A DNA stretch of 64,000 bases, from NCBI RefSeq assembly GCF_003096595.1, contig NZ_QEKO01000005.1, positions 62,001 through 126,000 of the forward strand, read 5' to 3'. Below, one piece after another: positions 17,162 to 27,257 of this stretch. This DNA is from Pusillimonas noertemannii. GTDB lineage: Bacteria > Pseudomonadota > Gammaproteobacteria > Burkholderiales > Burkholderiaceae_B. The notes beneath the pieces are model-generated. The model made no database searches, was not told where the DNA came from, and saw only the letters and a list, made by a program, of their open reading frames with translations. How positions within the stretch are numbered: the stretch's first letter is position 1; the number at the start of each line of letters is the position of its first letter. The position numbers were made by a program, and so were the translations under genes.

Positions 17162-19750
17162 GTGACGAAACAATTGCGGGCGGGCACAGAAAGCGCGAAA
17201 GGCCGGTTGAACTTCCTATACCGGGCCGCCGCCGGGCTGGCTTGCCTGCTGCTTGCCAGCGCGGGCATATGCTGGGTGGCCGCCAACTGGGACCAGGCCT
17301 CGAGCGTGCAAAAGCTGGCGGGCGCCCAGCTATTGCTTGCGGTGCTGGTTCTGGCGGCGCTGTGGCGCGCGCGGGGCCGGCACGCCCGGCATGCCGGCGG
17401 GGCTGGGCGGGGCAATCATAATTTCACGGCCACGGCGCATCTGGCAGGCCTGGCCGGCGTGGCGGTGGGCGCCTTGCTGGCCCTCATCGGCCAGATCTAT
17501 CAAACAGGCGCCGATGCCTGGCAGCTTTTCCTGGCCTGGGCGATTCTGCTGATTCCCTGGCTGCTTACCCAGCATACGGTGTTTCTGGGCCTGCTCTTTG
17601 CCGTGGTGCTCAATGCGGCGCTGGGCCTTTACCTGGGCGTGCATGACGGCGGAATCTGGCACAGTTTCGGCGGCTGGGCGGGGCCCGCGCTGCTGGCCGC
17701 CCTGCTGAACGCCTTTCTGCTGGCGGGCTGGGAGCGCTTCATTGCCTATTTCGGCGATGGCTGGCGCATCGGGCCGCGGGTTTTGGCCACCGCGATTGCG
17801 GCCTGGCTGGTGGTGGCGGCATTCACCGGCATAGAGTCGCGTTCGGGCCCCATAGGCCTTTCCGTCATCGGGTGGGCGGCGCTGGTTGTCATGTACCTGG
17901 CCTACACGCGGCTGCGGCATGACCTGGCCATCGTCAGCCTGGCTGCGCTCGCGGCCTTTGTCCTGCTGGTGCTGCCCCTATTGTATTGGGTGGGCTCCGA
18001 GGCCGGGCTGCTGCTGGTGGTGCTGGTCCTGCTGGCCGCCATGGCCGTGGGCCTGCGCAAGCTGGGCCAGCTGCTGCGCGCCAGGGCGGTAAAGTCCGAT
18101 CCCTGGTATGTCAGCGCCTTCCGCCTGGTGGCCATGGGCATCACGGCGGTGCTGCTCATCGTCTTCTTGCTGCTTACCCTGGATTTCGACGTCGAGTTCC
18201 TGTGGGTGCCGGGGCTGGCGCTTTGCTTCATCGGCATCGCCGCCTGGCGCTGGGGCGGCTCGGACGTGCTGCGCGAACTGGGTCTCACCGCGATGACGGC
18301 CGGCCTCTTGCTGAGCGGAGGCAGCTTCTTCGCCTTGCACGAAGACGGCTCCGGCGTGGCCGTGTATGCCTTGCTGGTTCTGGGCGTCGCCCTGTATTCA
18401 TTGGCGGGCAATGCCGCCTTCCGCTTCATCGCGGCCTTCTTCGTATTGGGCATGGTCACGGTCATGACCTGGCCGCATGGTTCCTGGGAAGACGCCTTGT
18501 TCGACGCGGGCCGGGCGCTGGGCGAAGCGCCATTGCCCGCTTATTTGCGCATGTGGTGGTTCAGCCTTGGCGGTGCGCTGGTGCTGCTGCTGGGGCGGGG
18601 CGAGCATACCGGCCGGCGCTGGCGGCCGCTGGGCTGGGCGCTGGTGTTCCTGGCGCAGATCACCGTCTGGCAGACGCCCGCGCCGCAGCCGGCTTCCATC
18701 GCCCAGGCCTGGCAGCTCGATCCTTCGGTGGTGGTGATCTGGCTGGCGTGCGCGGCCCTGCCGGTCGCAGCGCTGGCCGCAGTGGTGTGGCGCAAGCCGG
18801 CGCTGCCGATGGCGATACGCATCGGCGCGCCGCTGGCGCTGGCCATTGCCGCCGCGGGGTGGATGGGCGCGCCGGGCGTCTCGCTGGCCCTGCTGTGGCT
18901 GGTCATAGGCTTTGCCATGAGCCATCGCAGCCTGATGGGCTTCGGCGTGCTGGCCTTGCTGGCCTACCTGGCGCATTTTTACTATTTGCTCGATTCCAGC
19001 TTGCTGCACAAGTCATTCGTGCTGGGGGCCACGGGCGCCTGGCTGCTGGCTTCGGCCTGGGTATTGAGGCGCAGTCAGGGTGCGCGCCGCGATGCGTTGA
19101 CCCGCGCCGATTCGGCGGCGGGCGCGGCTGCCGGGGTTGCCGGAGATGCGGGAGGTGCAGCTGGTGCAGCTGGTGCCGGGGCGCCCGTTCACGGAAAGGC
19201 AAGCATCCTGTGGCGGCGCGGCGGACTGGTCACGGGCCTCCTGCTCGTACTGGTCGTGGCCAACGCGGGCATCTACGAACGCGAGCAGATACTGGACCAC
19301 GGCCGGCGCGTGGTGCTGGAGCTTGCGCCTGTCGACCCGCGTTCCCTCATGCAGGGCGACTACATGCGCCTGAATTTCGACGTTGCCAATCAAGTCCAGG
19401 CGATGCTGGCGCGCACGTCCGATCCGCTGCTGCAGGACATCGAGCGCCGCCGTGGCGGCCTGCTTGTATTGAGGCCGGACGCGCAGGGCGTGCATCAGCT
19501 TGTCGCCATCCGGGCCGCGCAAGGGAACGGCCCCGCACAGGAAAATGGCAATGGCCAAGAGGATGTATTCTTGGAGTTCCGCCTGCGTGGCGGCCAGGTC
19601 CGCGTGGTGACCGATGCCTGGTTCTTTCCGGAAGGACAGGCCGCGCATTTCGAGCAGGCGCGCTATGGCGAGTTTCGCGTGGATGAAGAGGGCGCCGGCC
19701 TGTTGACCGGCCTGCTCGACAAAACGCTGCAGCCCTTGGCGCGGCGCTGA
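17162..19750 (+). CDS. Large polytopic membrane protein (DUF2157 - DUF4401 - GDYXXLXY-like fusion)
   Basis: About 862 residues and some twenty predicted membrane segments. The N-terminal part (to about 160) looks like DUF2157, the middle like DUF4401, and after an Ala/Gly-rich linker (about 640-670) a C-terminal soluble region contains GDYMRLNF, a near match to the GDYXXLXY signature. These families usually occur as separate adjacent genes. GTG 17162 is chosen because GGAGG lies 9 nt upstream; ATGs at 17117 and 17126 are alternatives. The function of these families is unknown. A secreted peroxiredoxin gene follows on the same strand. Confidence 0.8.
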   Translation: MTKQLRAGTESAKGRLNFLYRAAAGLACLLLASAGICWVAANWDQASSVQKLAGAQLLLAVLVLAALWRARGRHARHAGGAGRGNHNFTATAHLAGLAGVAVGALLALIGQIYQTGADAWQLFLAWAILLIPWLLTQHTVFLGLLFAVVLNAALGLYLGVHDGGIWHSFGGWAGPALLAALLNAFLLAGWERFIAYFGDGWRIGPRVLATAIAAWLVVAAFTGIESRSGPIGLSVIGWAALVVMYLAYTRLRHDLAIVSLAALAAFVLLVLPLLYWVGSEAGLLLVVLVLLAAMAVGLRKLGQLLRARAVKSDPWYVSAFRLVAMGITAVLLIVFLLLTLDFDVEFLWVPGLALCFIGIAAWRWGGSDVLRELGLTAMTAGLLLSGGSFFALHEDGSGVAVYALLVLGVALYSLAGNAAFRFIAAFFVLGMVTVMTWPHGSWEDALFDAGRALGEAPLPAYLRMWWFSLGGALVLLLGRGEHTGRRWRPLGWALVFLAQITVWQTPAPQPASIAQAWQLDPSVVVIWLACAALPVAALAAVVWRKPALPMAIRIGAPLALAIAAAGWMGAPGVSLALLWLVIGFAMSHRSLMGFGVLALLAYLAHFYYLLDSSLLHKSFVLGATGAWLLASAWVLRRSQGARRDALTRADSAAGAAAGVAGDAGGAAGAAGAGAPVHGKASILWRRGGLVTGLLLVLVVANAGIYEREQILDHGRRVVLELAPVDPRSLMQGDYMRLNFDVANQVQAMLARTSDPLLQDIERRRGGLLVLRPDAQGVHQLVAIRAAQGNGPAQENGNGQEDVFLEFRLRGGQVRVVTDAWFFPEGQAAHFEQARYGEFRVDEEGAGLLTGLLDKTLQPLARR

Positions 19751-19833
19751 GCCAGGCGCTCGGAGCGGCCGGCTTGCTTTGCAGTCCGGGTTTTATGGAC
19801 GGGCCGCCGCAAGCCTTGAATCAGGAGAAAATC

Positions 19834-20376
19834 ATGTTGCACAAGTCCAAGTTTTTTCTGTCCATGCTGGCCGGGGCCTTCATGGCCCTGGCGGCGGTTC
19901 CGGCTTTGGCGCTTCAGGCGGGCGACCCGGCCCCCGACTTTGCCTTGCCGGGGTCCGACGGGCAGACCCACCGCCTTTCCGACTATCGCGGCAAGCAGGC
20001 CGTGGTACTGGCCTGGTTTCCCAAGGCCTACACTTATGGCTGCACCATAGAGTGCAAGTCGCTGGCCGAAAACGGCCACCTCATCCGCGAGTACGACGTG
20101 ACCTACTTCATGGCCAGTGTCGATCCCTTGCTGGACAACAAGGGCTTCGCCCACGAGACCGGCGCCGATTTTCCCCTGCTCAGCGATGAAGACAAGGCGG
20201 TGGCCAGGGCGTATGGCGTACTGCACGACAAAGGCTATGCCAAGCGGCACACGTTCTACATCGGCAAGGACGGCACCATCCTGAAGATAGACACGCGCGT
20301 CAACCCCGAGACCTCGGCCGAGGACATGGCGAAGACGCTGGGCGAATTGGACGTGAAGCGGACGGCGGGCAAGTAG
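19834..20376 (+). CDS. Secreted peroxiredoxin (BCP/AhpC-TSA family)
   Basis: A 180-residue protein with a Sec signal peptide (cleavage near PALA-LQ) and a thioredoxin-fold peroxiredoxin domain. The peroxidatic cysteine is C70 in the PxxxTxxC motif (PKAYTYGC) and C74 four residues later may be the resolving cysteine. It would reduce peroxides in the periplasm using an unidentified thiol donor. ATG 19834 follows a clear AGGAGA site and gives the signal peptide. It lies 83 nt after the large membrane-protein gene and ends 19 nt before a convergent receptor gene. Confidence 0.9.
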   Translation: MLHKSKFFLSMLAGAFMALAAVPALALQAGDPAPDFALPGSDGQTHRLSDYRGKQAVVLAWFPKAYTYGCTIECKSLAENGHLIREYDVTYFMASVDPLLDNKGFAHETGADFPLLSDEDKAVARAYGVLHDKGYAKRHTFYIGKDGTILKIDTRVNPETSAEDMAKTLGELDVKRTAGK

Positions 20377-20395
20377 CGCGAAATTCGCCGCCAGC

Positions 20396-22876
20396 CTACC
20401 ACTGCTTGCGCAGGTTCAACAGCACCGTCCGGCCCTGGCCGTAGAAGCATTGCAAGTCGTTCAGGCAGTAGCTGACGTACTTGCGGTCGGCCAGGTTGCT
20501 GGCGGTCAGCGACAGCTTGAAGCCGCTCAGGTTCGGGTTGGCCTTGCCCAAGTCATAGTGGATGGCGGCGTCCCAGAAGGTGTTGGCCGGCAGTTCCAGG
20601 CTCGCGTTCGTATCGGCGTAGTTGGCGCCGATGTAGCGCACGCCTACGCCGGCCGACAGCCCGGCCAGGCCCAGGTGATCGAACTCGTGGTTGACCCACA
20701 GCGAGGCCATGTGACGGGGCACGCGCGGCAGGGGCAGCCCTTCCAGCGAGTTGCCCGAGGCGTCCGGGTTGGCCTTGGTGATCTTGGAGCGCGTATAGGC
20801 GTAGGCGCCGATCACGTCGGTGTTGCCCCATAGCCGCGTGCGGGCTTCCAGGCTGATGCCGCGCGATCTTACCTCGCCGGTCTGGATGCTGAAGAACTCT
20901 CGTCCCGGCTGGGTGTCGGGGGTCAGCATGTTCTTTTGCGTCAGTTGGAAGGCCGAGAGGGTGACAAGCGTATCGGAACCCCCGGGCTGGTACTTGATGC
21001 CCAGCTCGGCCTGCTCCCCCGTCATGGGTTCGTAGGGCTTGCCGTCGAAATCGGTGCCGGCCAGGGGTTCGAACGAGGTCGAGTAGCTGGCGTAGGGCGC
21101 CAGGCCGTTTTCGAATACATAGTTGATGCCCAGCCGCCCGGTAAAGGCTTCGTCGCGGCGCGGCGTGCTGCTGCCGGCCGTCCGGTTCTCGGTGTCTGCA
21201 TCGGCGCGATCGTAGCGGCCGCCGGCCGTGATCACCCAGCCGCCCGCGCGCATCTGGTCCTGCACATACAGGCCGCTTTGCCGCATGGTCTGCAGGGTGC
21301 TGATGCGCGGAATGAGTTCGGGAATGTCGATGCCGTACACCGGGTTGTACAGGTCGATGGGCGCGGCCATGTTGGAGGCGAAGCGGTAGTCGTCCTTCTG
21401 CCTGACGTAGTCGAAACCCATCAGCAGGGTGTGGTCCAGCGCGCCGGTGGAGAAGCTGGCCTGGGCCTGGGTGTCGATGCCCAGGATGCTGCCCGTGCCC
21501 AGGCCCTGCGTGGCCACGCGGTAATAGTTGCGTTCGTCGGCGTCCAGCATATAGCCCGGCGTGCCGCGCGCATCGATGTCCACGTGCGTGTAGCGCATGT
21601 TCTGGCGCACGGTCCAGGTGTCGTTGAAGCGATGCTCGAAGGCATAGCCCAGCGCGTACTGTTCGCGGCCCATTCTTTCGTGCGAGGGCTCGCCGGAAAA
21701 GCGCGAGCGGGGCAGCGTGCCGTTGATGTTGTCGCGCAGCGTGCCCTTGGCGGGCAGGCCCTGGTACTGGGGAATGGTCCGGTCGCGCTGGTAATGGATC
21801 AGCAGCGTCAGCGAAGTGTCGGCCGAAGGGCGCCAGGTAAAGCTTGGGGCGATCAGGGCGCGCTTTTCTTCCGAAAAGTCCGTCATGCCGTCGGCCTTCC
21901 TGGCCAGGCCGGTGATGCGGTAGAGCAGCTTCTGCTCGGCGTCCAGCGGGCCGGTCGAGTCGAAGGCCAGCTTGCCGCCGGCCGGGTGGCTGCCCTGCAG
22001 CCACAGCTCGTGCTGCGGGTCGGCCTGGGGCCGGCGGCTGACCATGTTCAGGATGCCTCCCGGCGTGGTCTGGCCGAACAGGCCCGAAGAGGGCCCTTGC
22101 AGCACTTCGATGCGCTCGAGCATATAGGGGTCGAACTGGGGCACCGAAACACTGTAGGCGCTGAACGGCAGCACGATGCCGTCGAGGTACTGGCGCACGA
22201 ACAGGCCGCCGCGCGCCTTGACCACGTCATAGCGGCTGTCGGTGCCGCCGAAGGCCGCGATCACGCCGGGCGTGTAGCCCACCGCGTCGTTCACCGTCTG
22301 GGCGCCCTGCATCTCGATCTGGTCGCGCGTGACCACATTGATGGTCTGGGGTGCTTCGAGGATGGACGTGTTGGTCTTGGTGGCCGTGGCCGTGCGCTGG
22401 GCCGTCAGGCCGGCCACGGGGCCGTAGGGGTTCTCCAGCTGCGCCGTGACGACGACGGGCGACAGCGTAGATACGTCGGTGCCCGAAGGAGGCGGCGCGG
22501 CCCGCAGCGAATAGGCGCCGTTGGCGCCCTGGATGACCTGAAGGCTTTGCCCTTGCAGGATGCGGGCGAAGCCTTCATGCACATTGAAGCTTCCTTGCAG
22601 GCCGGGACTGTGCTTGCTTTGCGTCAGCGACGAGGCAGCCGAGAGCTCCACGCCGGCCGCCTGGGCGAACCGATTCAGCACCGTGCCCAGCGGCCCAGCC
22701 GGGATATCGTAGCTGCGCTGCGCCTGCTCTTGCGCCTGGGCTCGCGCCGGCCCCGCCAGGGCCAGCGGCCCCAGCGCCAGGCCCGCGCATAGCGCGGCAC
22801 GCAGCACAGAGGGAAGAAAGCGGGAAACTGCTTGGGTATGCCGGTGCGTATTCGTGTCGGTGGAAGGCAGGGCCAT
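20396..22876 (-). CDS. TonB-dependent ferric-siderophore receptor with signalling domain
   Basis: The 826-residue outer-membrane receptor has a signal peptide, a secretin/TonB N-terminal (STN) signalling domain (about 50-110), a plug domain with LEAPQTINVVTRDQI, and a beta-barrel ending in ...LNLRKQW with the terminal aromatic residue. STN domains contact FecR-type proteins, and fecR plus fecI genes lie just upstream on the same strand, so this is a cell-surface signalling receptor in the FecA/FpvA style. The ligand cannot be told from sequence. Start ATG 22876 is preceded by AGGA and yields the signal peptide. Confidence 0.93.
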   Translation of the reverse strand: MALPSTDTNTHRHTQAVSRFLPSVLRAALCAGLALGPLALAGPARAQAQEQAQRSYDIPAGPLGTVLNRFAQAAGVELSAASSLTQSKHSPGLQGSFNVHEGFARILQGQSLQVIQGANGAYSLRAAPPPSGTDVSTLSPVVVTAQLENPYGPVAGLTAQRTATATKTNTSILEAPQTINVVTRDQIEMQGAQTVNDAVGYTPGVIAAFGGTDSRYDVVKARGGLFVRQYLDGIVLPFSAYSVSVPQFDPYMLERIEVLQGPSSGLFGQTTPGGILNMVSRRPQADPQHELWLQGSHPAGGKLAFDSTGPLDAEQKLLYRITGLARKADGMTDFSEEKRALIAPSFTWRPSADTSLTLLIHYQRDRTIPQYQGLPAKGTLRDNINGTLPRSRFSGEPSHERMGREQYALGYAFEHRFNDTWTVRQNMRYTHVDIDARGTPGYMLDADERNYYRVATQGLGTGSILGIDTQAQASFSTGALDHTLLMGFDYVRQKDDYRFASNMAAPIDLYNPVYGIDIPELIPRISTLQTMRQSGLYVQDQMRAGGWVITAGGRYDRADADTENRTAGSSTPRRDEAFTGRLGINYVFENGLAPYASYSTSFEPLAGTDFDGKPYEPMTGEQAELGIKYQPGGSDTLVTLSAFQLTQKNMLTPDTQPGREFFSIQTGEVRSRGISLEARTRLWGNTDVIGAYAYTRSKITKANPDASGNSLEGLPLPRVPRHMASLWVNHEFDHLGLAGLSAGVGVRYIGANYADTNASLELPANTFWDAAIHYDLGKANPNLSGFKLSLTASNLADRKYVSYCLNDLQCFYGQGRTVLLNLRKQW

Positions 22877-23102
22877 GAAAATAATCCTTATTGTCCGGAA
22901 ACCCCCCGGGACCGTGCCGGGCGGGAAGCGCTTGCCATACACGGCGCGGCGCGGCCTTGCCATGTATTGCGGTATTCATCATCTATTCCGAACAAGAACG
23001 GCAAGTCCTCAATGCCGCGGCGGATTATTTTGTAACAATGCTATGGAAGGGGCTGGTTTCGCGGCTGCGATCGCTGGCCGGCACGAGCCCCGCCGTGGTC
23101 CT

Positions 23103-24104
23103 TCAGCGCGGGTTCACAGTGACCCAGTAGCGGCTGCGGTACGAAGCCTGGACGGGTAGGGCAAGCTCGAGATTGGCCAGCGCCCGATCGGTGTCTGCCA
23201 GGGGGAAGACCCCGGTAACCGACAGCTTGGCGACTTCCGGCGAGCAGCGCAGCAGCCCGGGCCGATAGCGGCCCAGTTCGCGCAGGAAGTCTTCGATGCG
23301 CATGTTCTCGGCCACCAGCAGGCCTTGCGTCCAGGCCGCTTCGCTTTCGAAGGCGCGGCTTGCGGGCTGCGCGTGGCGGCTGGAAAACGCGCTGCGCTGG
23401 CCCGCGTCGAGCTGCAGCGCGGATGCATGGCCGGGTTGTATGCGCACCGCTCCTTCGTAGACCGCCACGCGCGAGGCATCGCCGTCGAGCCGCACCGTAA
23501 AGCGCGTGCCCAGGGCGCGTATGGTGCCGTGGGGACTGCGCACCACGAAGGGCCGGGGCGGCGTGGCGGGGTCGGGGCTGGTCGTGACCAGGATCTCGCC
23601 CGAGCGCAGCACGACCTCGCGCAGGTTTTCGTCGAAGCGCAGGTCGATGGCGCTGGCGGTGTTCAGCAGCAGCCGGGTGCCGTCGGCCAGCGCGATCTCG
23701 CGTATTTCGCCCACGCCGGTGCTGTAGTCGCTGGAGATGCCGAGCCAGGCCTGGCTGTCGCGCAGAACGGGCAGGGCGCCGGCCGTGAGCGCCGCCACGG
23801 CCAGAACCTGCAGCGCCCGGCGCCGCGACGGTCCGCCCTTGGCGGCGGGTTCCATCAGTACGGGGGCGGCGTGCTGCGGCAGGTTCTGCAGCTTGTCGTC
23901 GAAGACCTGCAGGCGCCGCCAGGCGCGCTCGTTGTCGGGATGGGCCGCGCGCCACCTGCGACAGGCGGCGTGATCAGCCTCGCAGGCGTCGTCGGCCCAA
24001 AGCCGCGCCATCCATTGCGCGGCCTTTTGAACCACGGCCGGGTCCAGGGCCTGCCGCCGGTCAGGCTCGGGCGCAACGGGCAGGGAGGCGGGATGTTCAG
24101 CCAT
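23103..24104 (-). CDS. FecR-family anti-sigma factor / signal transducer
   Basis: A 333-residue protein with the cytoplasmic FecR N-terminal domain (AAQWMARLWADD, then HPDNERAWRRLQ), one membrane segment near residue 95-115, and a periplasmic FecR domain (ADGTRLLLNTASAIDLRF, then SPHGTIRALGTRFTV). It relays siderophore binding from the receptor to the sigma factor. Its ATG overlaps the end of the sigma gene by 8 nt, showing translational coupling. The receptor gene follows about 225 nt downstream. Confidence 0.93.
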   Translation of the reverse strand: MAEHPASLPVAPEPDRRQALDPAVVQKAAQWMARLWADDACEADHAACRRWRAAHPDNERAWRRLQVFDDKLQNLPQHAAPVLMEPAAKGGPSRRRALQVLAVAALTAGALPVLRDSQAWLGISSDYSTGVGEIREIALADGTRLLLNTASAIDLRFDENLREVVLRSGEILVTTSPDPATPPRPFVVRSPHGTIRALGTRFTVRLDGDASRVAVYEGAVRIQPGHASALQLDAGQRSAFSSRHAQPASRAFESEAAWTQGLLVAENMRIEDFLRELGRYRPGLLRCSPEVAKLSVTGVFPLADTDRALANLELALPVQASYRSRYWVTVNPR

Positions 24105-24609
24105 GGTTGCCAAGCGCCAGGCAGCAGGCCTGGAGCCCGCGCGCGATGTATTTTTCAACCGACGACACCGAGACGTTCAATTGCGCGGCGATCTGGCCGT
24201 AGCTCAAGCCTTCGAGCTTGCGCAGCAGCAGGGCGCGCCGGGCCTTTTCGGGCAGGCCGTGCAGCGCGGCGTCGATCTCGACCAGGGCTTCGACGGCCAG
24301 GGCGCGGGCCTCTTCGGACGGCGCTTCGGGTTCGGGCAGCAGGCTGATGGTATGCAGATAGGCCGCCTCGATGCGGCGCCGACGATACAGGTCTATGACC
24401 AGGCCGTTGGCCACCCGGGCCAGATAGCGGCGCGAGTGGCGGGGCTCGGGCAGGCTGCCGCCGCTCAGGATGCGCACATAGGTGTCGTGGGCCAGGTCGG
24501 CCGCGTCGAAGGCGTTGCCCAGCTTTCGGTGCAGCAGGCCGCGCAGCCAGCCGTGATGGTCGCTGTAGAAGGATTCGATTTCCTGCGGCGGAGACTGGAC
24601 CGTGGCCAT
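24097..24609 (-). CDS. FecI-type ECF sigma factor
   Basis: A 170-residue extracytoplasmic-function sigma factor. Region 2 includes DAADLAHDTYVRIL and the DNA-melting segment; region 4 carries the helix-turn-helix LSYGQIAAQLNVSVSSVEKY. Sigma factors of this subgroup direct RNA polymerase to the cognate receptor gene when the siderophore is bound. A Fur-like box lies about 50 nt upstream of the start, consistent with iron repression. It heads the order fecI-fecR-receptor. Confidence 0.95.
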   Translation of the reverse strand: MATVQSPPQEIESFYSDHHGWLRGLLHRKLGNAFDAADLAHDTYVRILSGGSLPEPRHSRRYLARVANGLVIDLYRRRRIEAAYLHTISLLPEPEAPSEEARALAVEALVEIDAALHGLPEKARRALLLRKLEGLSYGQIAAQLNVSVSSVEKYIARGLQACCLALGNHG

Positions 24610-24659
24610 AAAAGGGAAGAGCGGGCAGGATGCCCTGGCTGTAGGCGGAATTTAACTTC

Positions 24660-24678
24660 GATAATAAGAATTAGTCGC
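24660..24678. promoter_or_regulatory. Candidate Fur box upstream of fecI (first locus)
   Basis: GATAATAAGAATTAGTCGC matches the 19-bp Fur consensus at 13 positions, with the left hexamer perfect. It sits in the 356-bp gap between fecI and the divergent PepSY gene, in an AT-rich patch, and could serve both. The rest of the gap shows no gene. Confidence 0.55.
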
Positions 24679-24965
24679 ATTATAGTTATAATGGCGAAAA
24701 TTGCCTATATGGCCTTGCGCAGCCAAGGGTCCGCGGGCCCCTCTCTGCGCAAGGCCCGCATGTGGCAGGGCCATGTGGCATCGGCGGCAAACGGCCGGCC
24801 GACAGGCTCCTGAATCAGGTTGTTACAAAAAAGGGAAGTCCGGAATTACGGGTTTCGCGGCTTCAAACGTCTTAGATAGTAAGAGGCGAATTTCATCGCC
24901 GGATGAATCGTGCGCGCGGATGGCGCCCGCACGGCCCATGCAACGGAAGTCAAAGGTACACAGGC

Positions 24966-26165
24966 GTGACTCAAGCAAAAAAAGTCTCTAAATCGAAGCT
25001 CTGGTTTCTGGTGCACAGCTGGCTGGCGCTGCCCCTGTGGGTGTTCGTCTTTTTCGTGTGCGTCACCGGCACCATTGCCACGGTAAGCCAGGAAATCGTC
25101 TGGCTGGCCAACCCCGCGGTGCGGGCCAACGCGCCCTCCGACGATGCGCAGATGCTGGGCTACGACGCCATCCTCGAGGTCATCGAGCGCGAGCATCCCG
25201 GTGCGGTGGTCGAGTTCATTTCCCGGCCGGTCAAATCGCAGTTTGCACTCACGGCTCGTGTCGCCTATCCGGACGCCACCGAGGCCTCGCTGTACGTCAA
25301 CCCCTACACGGGCCAGATCCAGGGCAGCACCTCGGGCTTCAGCTTCCAGCAGTTCATGCGTGCGCTGCATGGATGGCTGCTGGTGCCTTTCACTGAAGGC
25401 TTCAGCCTGGGCTGGTATATCGTGGCCTTCCTGGGCATACCGATGCTGGCTTCCCTGGTTACCGGCCTTGTCGTATACAAGCGTTTCTGGCGCGGCTTCC
25501 TGAAGCCCAAGCTGCGCCTGCGGCAGGGCGGGCGGGTGTTTTGGGGCGACTTCCACCGGCTGGCGGGCATCTGGTCGATTCCCTTCATCGCCATCATTGG
25601 GGTCACCAGCATCTGGTTCCTGATCCAGGCGGTGCTGTTCGACAACCAGATCTCCTTTTCCACATTCGGCGTGCCGCCCATCGTCGCCCGTGAAGACATT
25701 CCCGTCGTCGCGGCGGGCCAGCCACCACCGGGCATCACGCTCGATCGCGCGGCGCAGATCGCGCAGCAAACCTTTCCCGACCTCGAGGCTTCTTTCGTCA
25801 GCCTGCCTTCCAACGCCTACGACCATATCCGGGTGGGCGGCCGCGGAGCCTACCCCCTGCTGTTCGAAACCATGAGCATCAACCCCTATACCGGGGTGGT
25901 GGAGCACACGCGGCGCGTCTCCGACCGATCGACGCTCGAGCTGGTTACAGGCTCGATGCGTCCCTTGCATACGGGCGACTTCGCCGGAACCTGGCTCAAG
26001 CTCGTGTATGCCTTTTTTGGCCTGCTGCTTAGCATGATGGTCTTCAGCGGCATGCTGATCTGGACCAAGCGCACGGCCAAGGAAACCGTGGCCGAGGTCA
26101 AGCGGCGCAAATCGGCCCGCGCCGCGCGCGCGGTGGTGGCCACTGAAGGCGGGAGTTCGGCATGA
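24966..26165 (+). CDS. PepSY-associated transmembrane protein (siderophore-iron reductase type)
   Basis: About 399 residues with four membrane segments: LWFLVHSWLALPLWVFVFFV near the N-terminus, GWYIVAFLGIPMLASLVTGL, a segment near residue 215, and a C-terminal FFGLLLSMMVFSGMLIW. Large PepSY-type periplasmic loops lie between, and paired histidines (LVHSW, ALHGW, DFHRL) could bind haem. Proteins of this family (PiuB, FpvG) reduce or help release iron from siderophores at the inner membrane. Start GTG 24966 is preferred; ATG 24903 is possible. The next gene overlaps by 4 nt. Confidence 0.85.
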   Translation: MTQAKKVSKSKLWFLVHSWLALPLWVFVFFVCVTGTIATVSQEIVWLANPAVRANAPSDDAQMLGYDAILEVIEREHPGAVVEFISRPVKSQFALTARVAYPDATEASLYVNPYTGQIQGSTSGFSFQQFMRALHGWLLVPFTEGFSLGWYIVAFLGIPMLASLVTGLVVYKRFWRGFLKPKLRLRQGGRVFWGDFHRLAGIWSIPFIAIIGVTSIWFLIQAVLFDNQISFSTFGVPPIVAREDIPVVAAGQPPPGITLDRAAQIAQQTFPDLEASFVSLPSNAYDHIRVGGRGAYPLLFETMSINPYTGVVEHTRRVSDRSTLELVTGSMRPLHTGDFAGTWLKLVYAFFGLLLSMMVFSGMLIWTKRTAKETVAEVKRRKSARAARAVVATEGGSSA

Positions 26166-26713
26166 GCAAGGCTGCTGCGGCACAAACCCAAGCGCCGACG
26201 TCGTGGTTCGCCCTGAAATGGAAGCGCTGGCGCTTCTATCTCAGCGCCTTCGTGCTGATCGCGCCGCTGGCCTACCTGCCCACGTATTTTGAAGACCTGG
26301 CCCTCGAGCGCGGCGACGTCGGCCTGGGCCAGCGCGACATCGGTGAAATCACCGCCGGTCCCTGGAGCGTGCGCCTGGCCGAATGGCAAATCGGCGCGCC
26401 CGAGCGCGAGGGGCTGGCGGGCTACGCAAAAGTCTTTACCCTGGCCCAGTGCCGGGAATGCATCGGGCAGATCAAGGCCATCTACATGCGGGTGGGCGAG
26501 CCGCGCAGCCTGCGCACGGCGGGCTCTTTGTTCGCCGGCAGCCCGTACCGGCAGATGGCCGAAGTCCTCATTCCGGAGCAGGCCTCGCCCGAGGCGCAAT
26601 TGTGGCTCACGCTTGAAGGCTGGGACGGCGCCGTACACCAGGTGCGCGTGCCTTTGTCGGACGCTTCGCCTTCCACCGTTCAATGGTTGAAACAACGCAA
26701 CAGGAGGCCCTGA
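26162..26713 (+). CDS. Membrane-anchored protein of unknown function in the siderophore locus
   Basis: A 183-residue protein with one membrane segment (about 27-45, YLSAFVLIAPLAYLPTYF) and a periplasmic remainder containing a CRECIGQ motif (Cys-x2-Cys). I do not recognise the family. It overlaps the PepSY gene (ATGA) and the next gene (TGATG), so the three are translationally coupled. The layout resembles the fpvGHJK cluster of Pseudomonas, where small membrane and periplasmic proteins assist iron release from pyoverdine. A helper role, perhaps through the cysteine pair, is inferred. Confidence 0.75.
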   Translation: MSKAAAAQTQAPTSWFALKWKRWRFYLSAFVLIAPLAYLPTYFEDLALERGDVGLGQRDIGEITAGPWSVRLAEWQIGAPEREGLAGYAKVFTLAQCRECIGQIKAIYMRVGEPRSLRTAGSLFAGSPYRQMAEVLIPEQASPEAQLWLTLEGWDGAVHQVRVPLSDASPSTVQWLKQRNRRP

Positions 26714-27129
26714 TGGCCGGATTCGATTTTTTTGCCGCCAAGCCATCGCAAGGCCGGAAACTCCACTCCGCCAGCGGGCAGGCCGTCTTGGTCCAGCGCG
26801 GCGCTGGGGCGCTTTCCGCCGCCTTGCGGCTGGCTGCGGGCGTGGGCCTTTGCGTGGCGTCCGCCGCAGCATGGGCGCATTTCCCCGTGGGCCAATGCAA
26901 AGCGCTCGACGAACACACCATACAATGCAAGGGCGGGTTCTCCGACGGCAGCAATGCGCCCGGGCTTACGCTCGAGGTGATCTCGTACGACGAGAAAACC
27001 CTGGTGTCCGACAAGCTGGACAAGAATTCCAGCATCACCTTCAAGCGACCGGCCGTTCCGTTCTACATTCTGTTCGACGCCGGCGCCGGCCACACCGTCG
27101 AAGTCGACCATACGCAGGTCGGCTCTTAA
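26713..27129 (+). CDS. Small exported protein of the siderophore locus
   Basis: A 138-residue protein with a late hydrophobic signal segment (about 35-55) and a cleavage site near AAAWA-HF. The mature part is about 80 residues, with two cysteines (GQCKALDEHTIQC) and a beta-rich C-terminus (PFYILFDAGAGHTVEVDH). GGAGG precedes ATG 26713, which overlaps the previous stop by one base. It is the last gene of the PepSY operon. No enzyme motif is visible; it may bind a metal or siderophore, but that is speculative. Confidence 0.75.
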   Translation: MAGFDFFAAKPSQGRKLHSASGQAVLVQRGAGALSAALRLAAGVGLCVASAAAWAHFPVGQCKALDEHTIQCKGGFSDGSNAPGLTLEVISYDEKTLVSDKLDKNSSITFKRPAVPFYILFDAGAGHTVEVDHTQVGS

Positions 27130-27257
27130 CTCTTAAGGCTTTGCCTCCTGGTCCTTGAGCCGGGCGCTTGCCGCCCGGCGCCGCGCATTGCAGCGGCTTG
27201 GCAAGCTGCTTGCTGGCGTCTGATTCCGAACTCTCGTTTCCACGGGGCAGGCTTAGG

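Noticed and set aside
20936-22792. 618-codon forward-strand frame opposite the TonB-dependent receptor
   Set aside because: Low-complexity Gly/Ala/Val/Arg/His translation without motifs; the receptor on the reverse strand explains the DNA.
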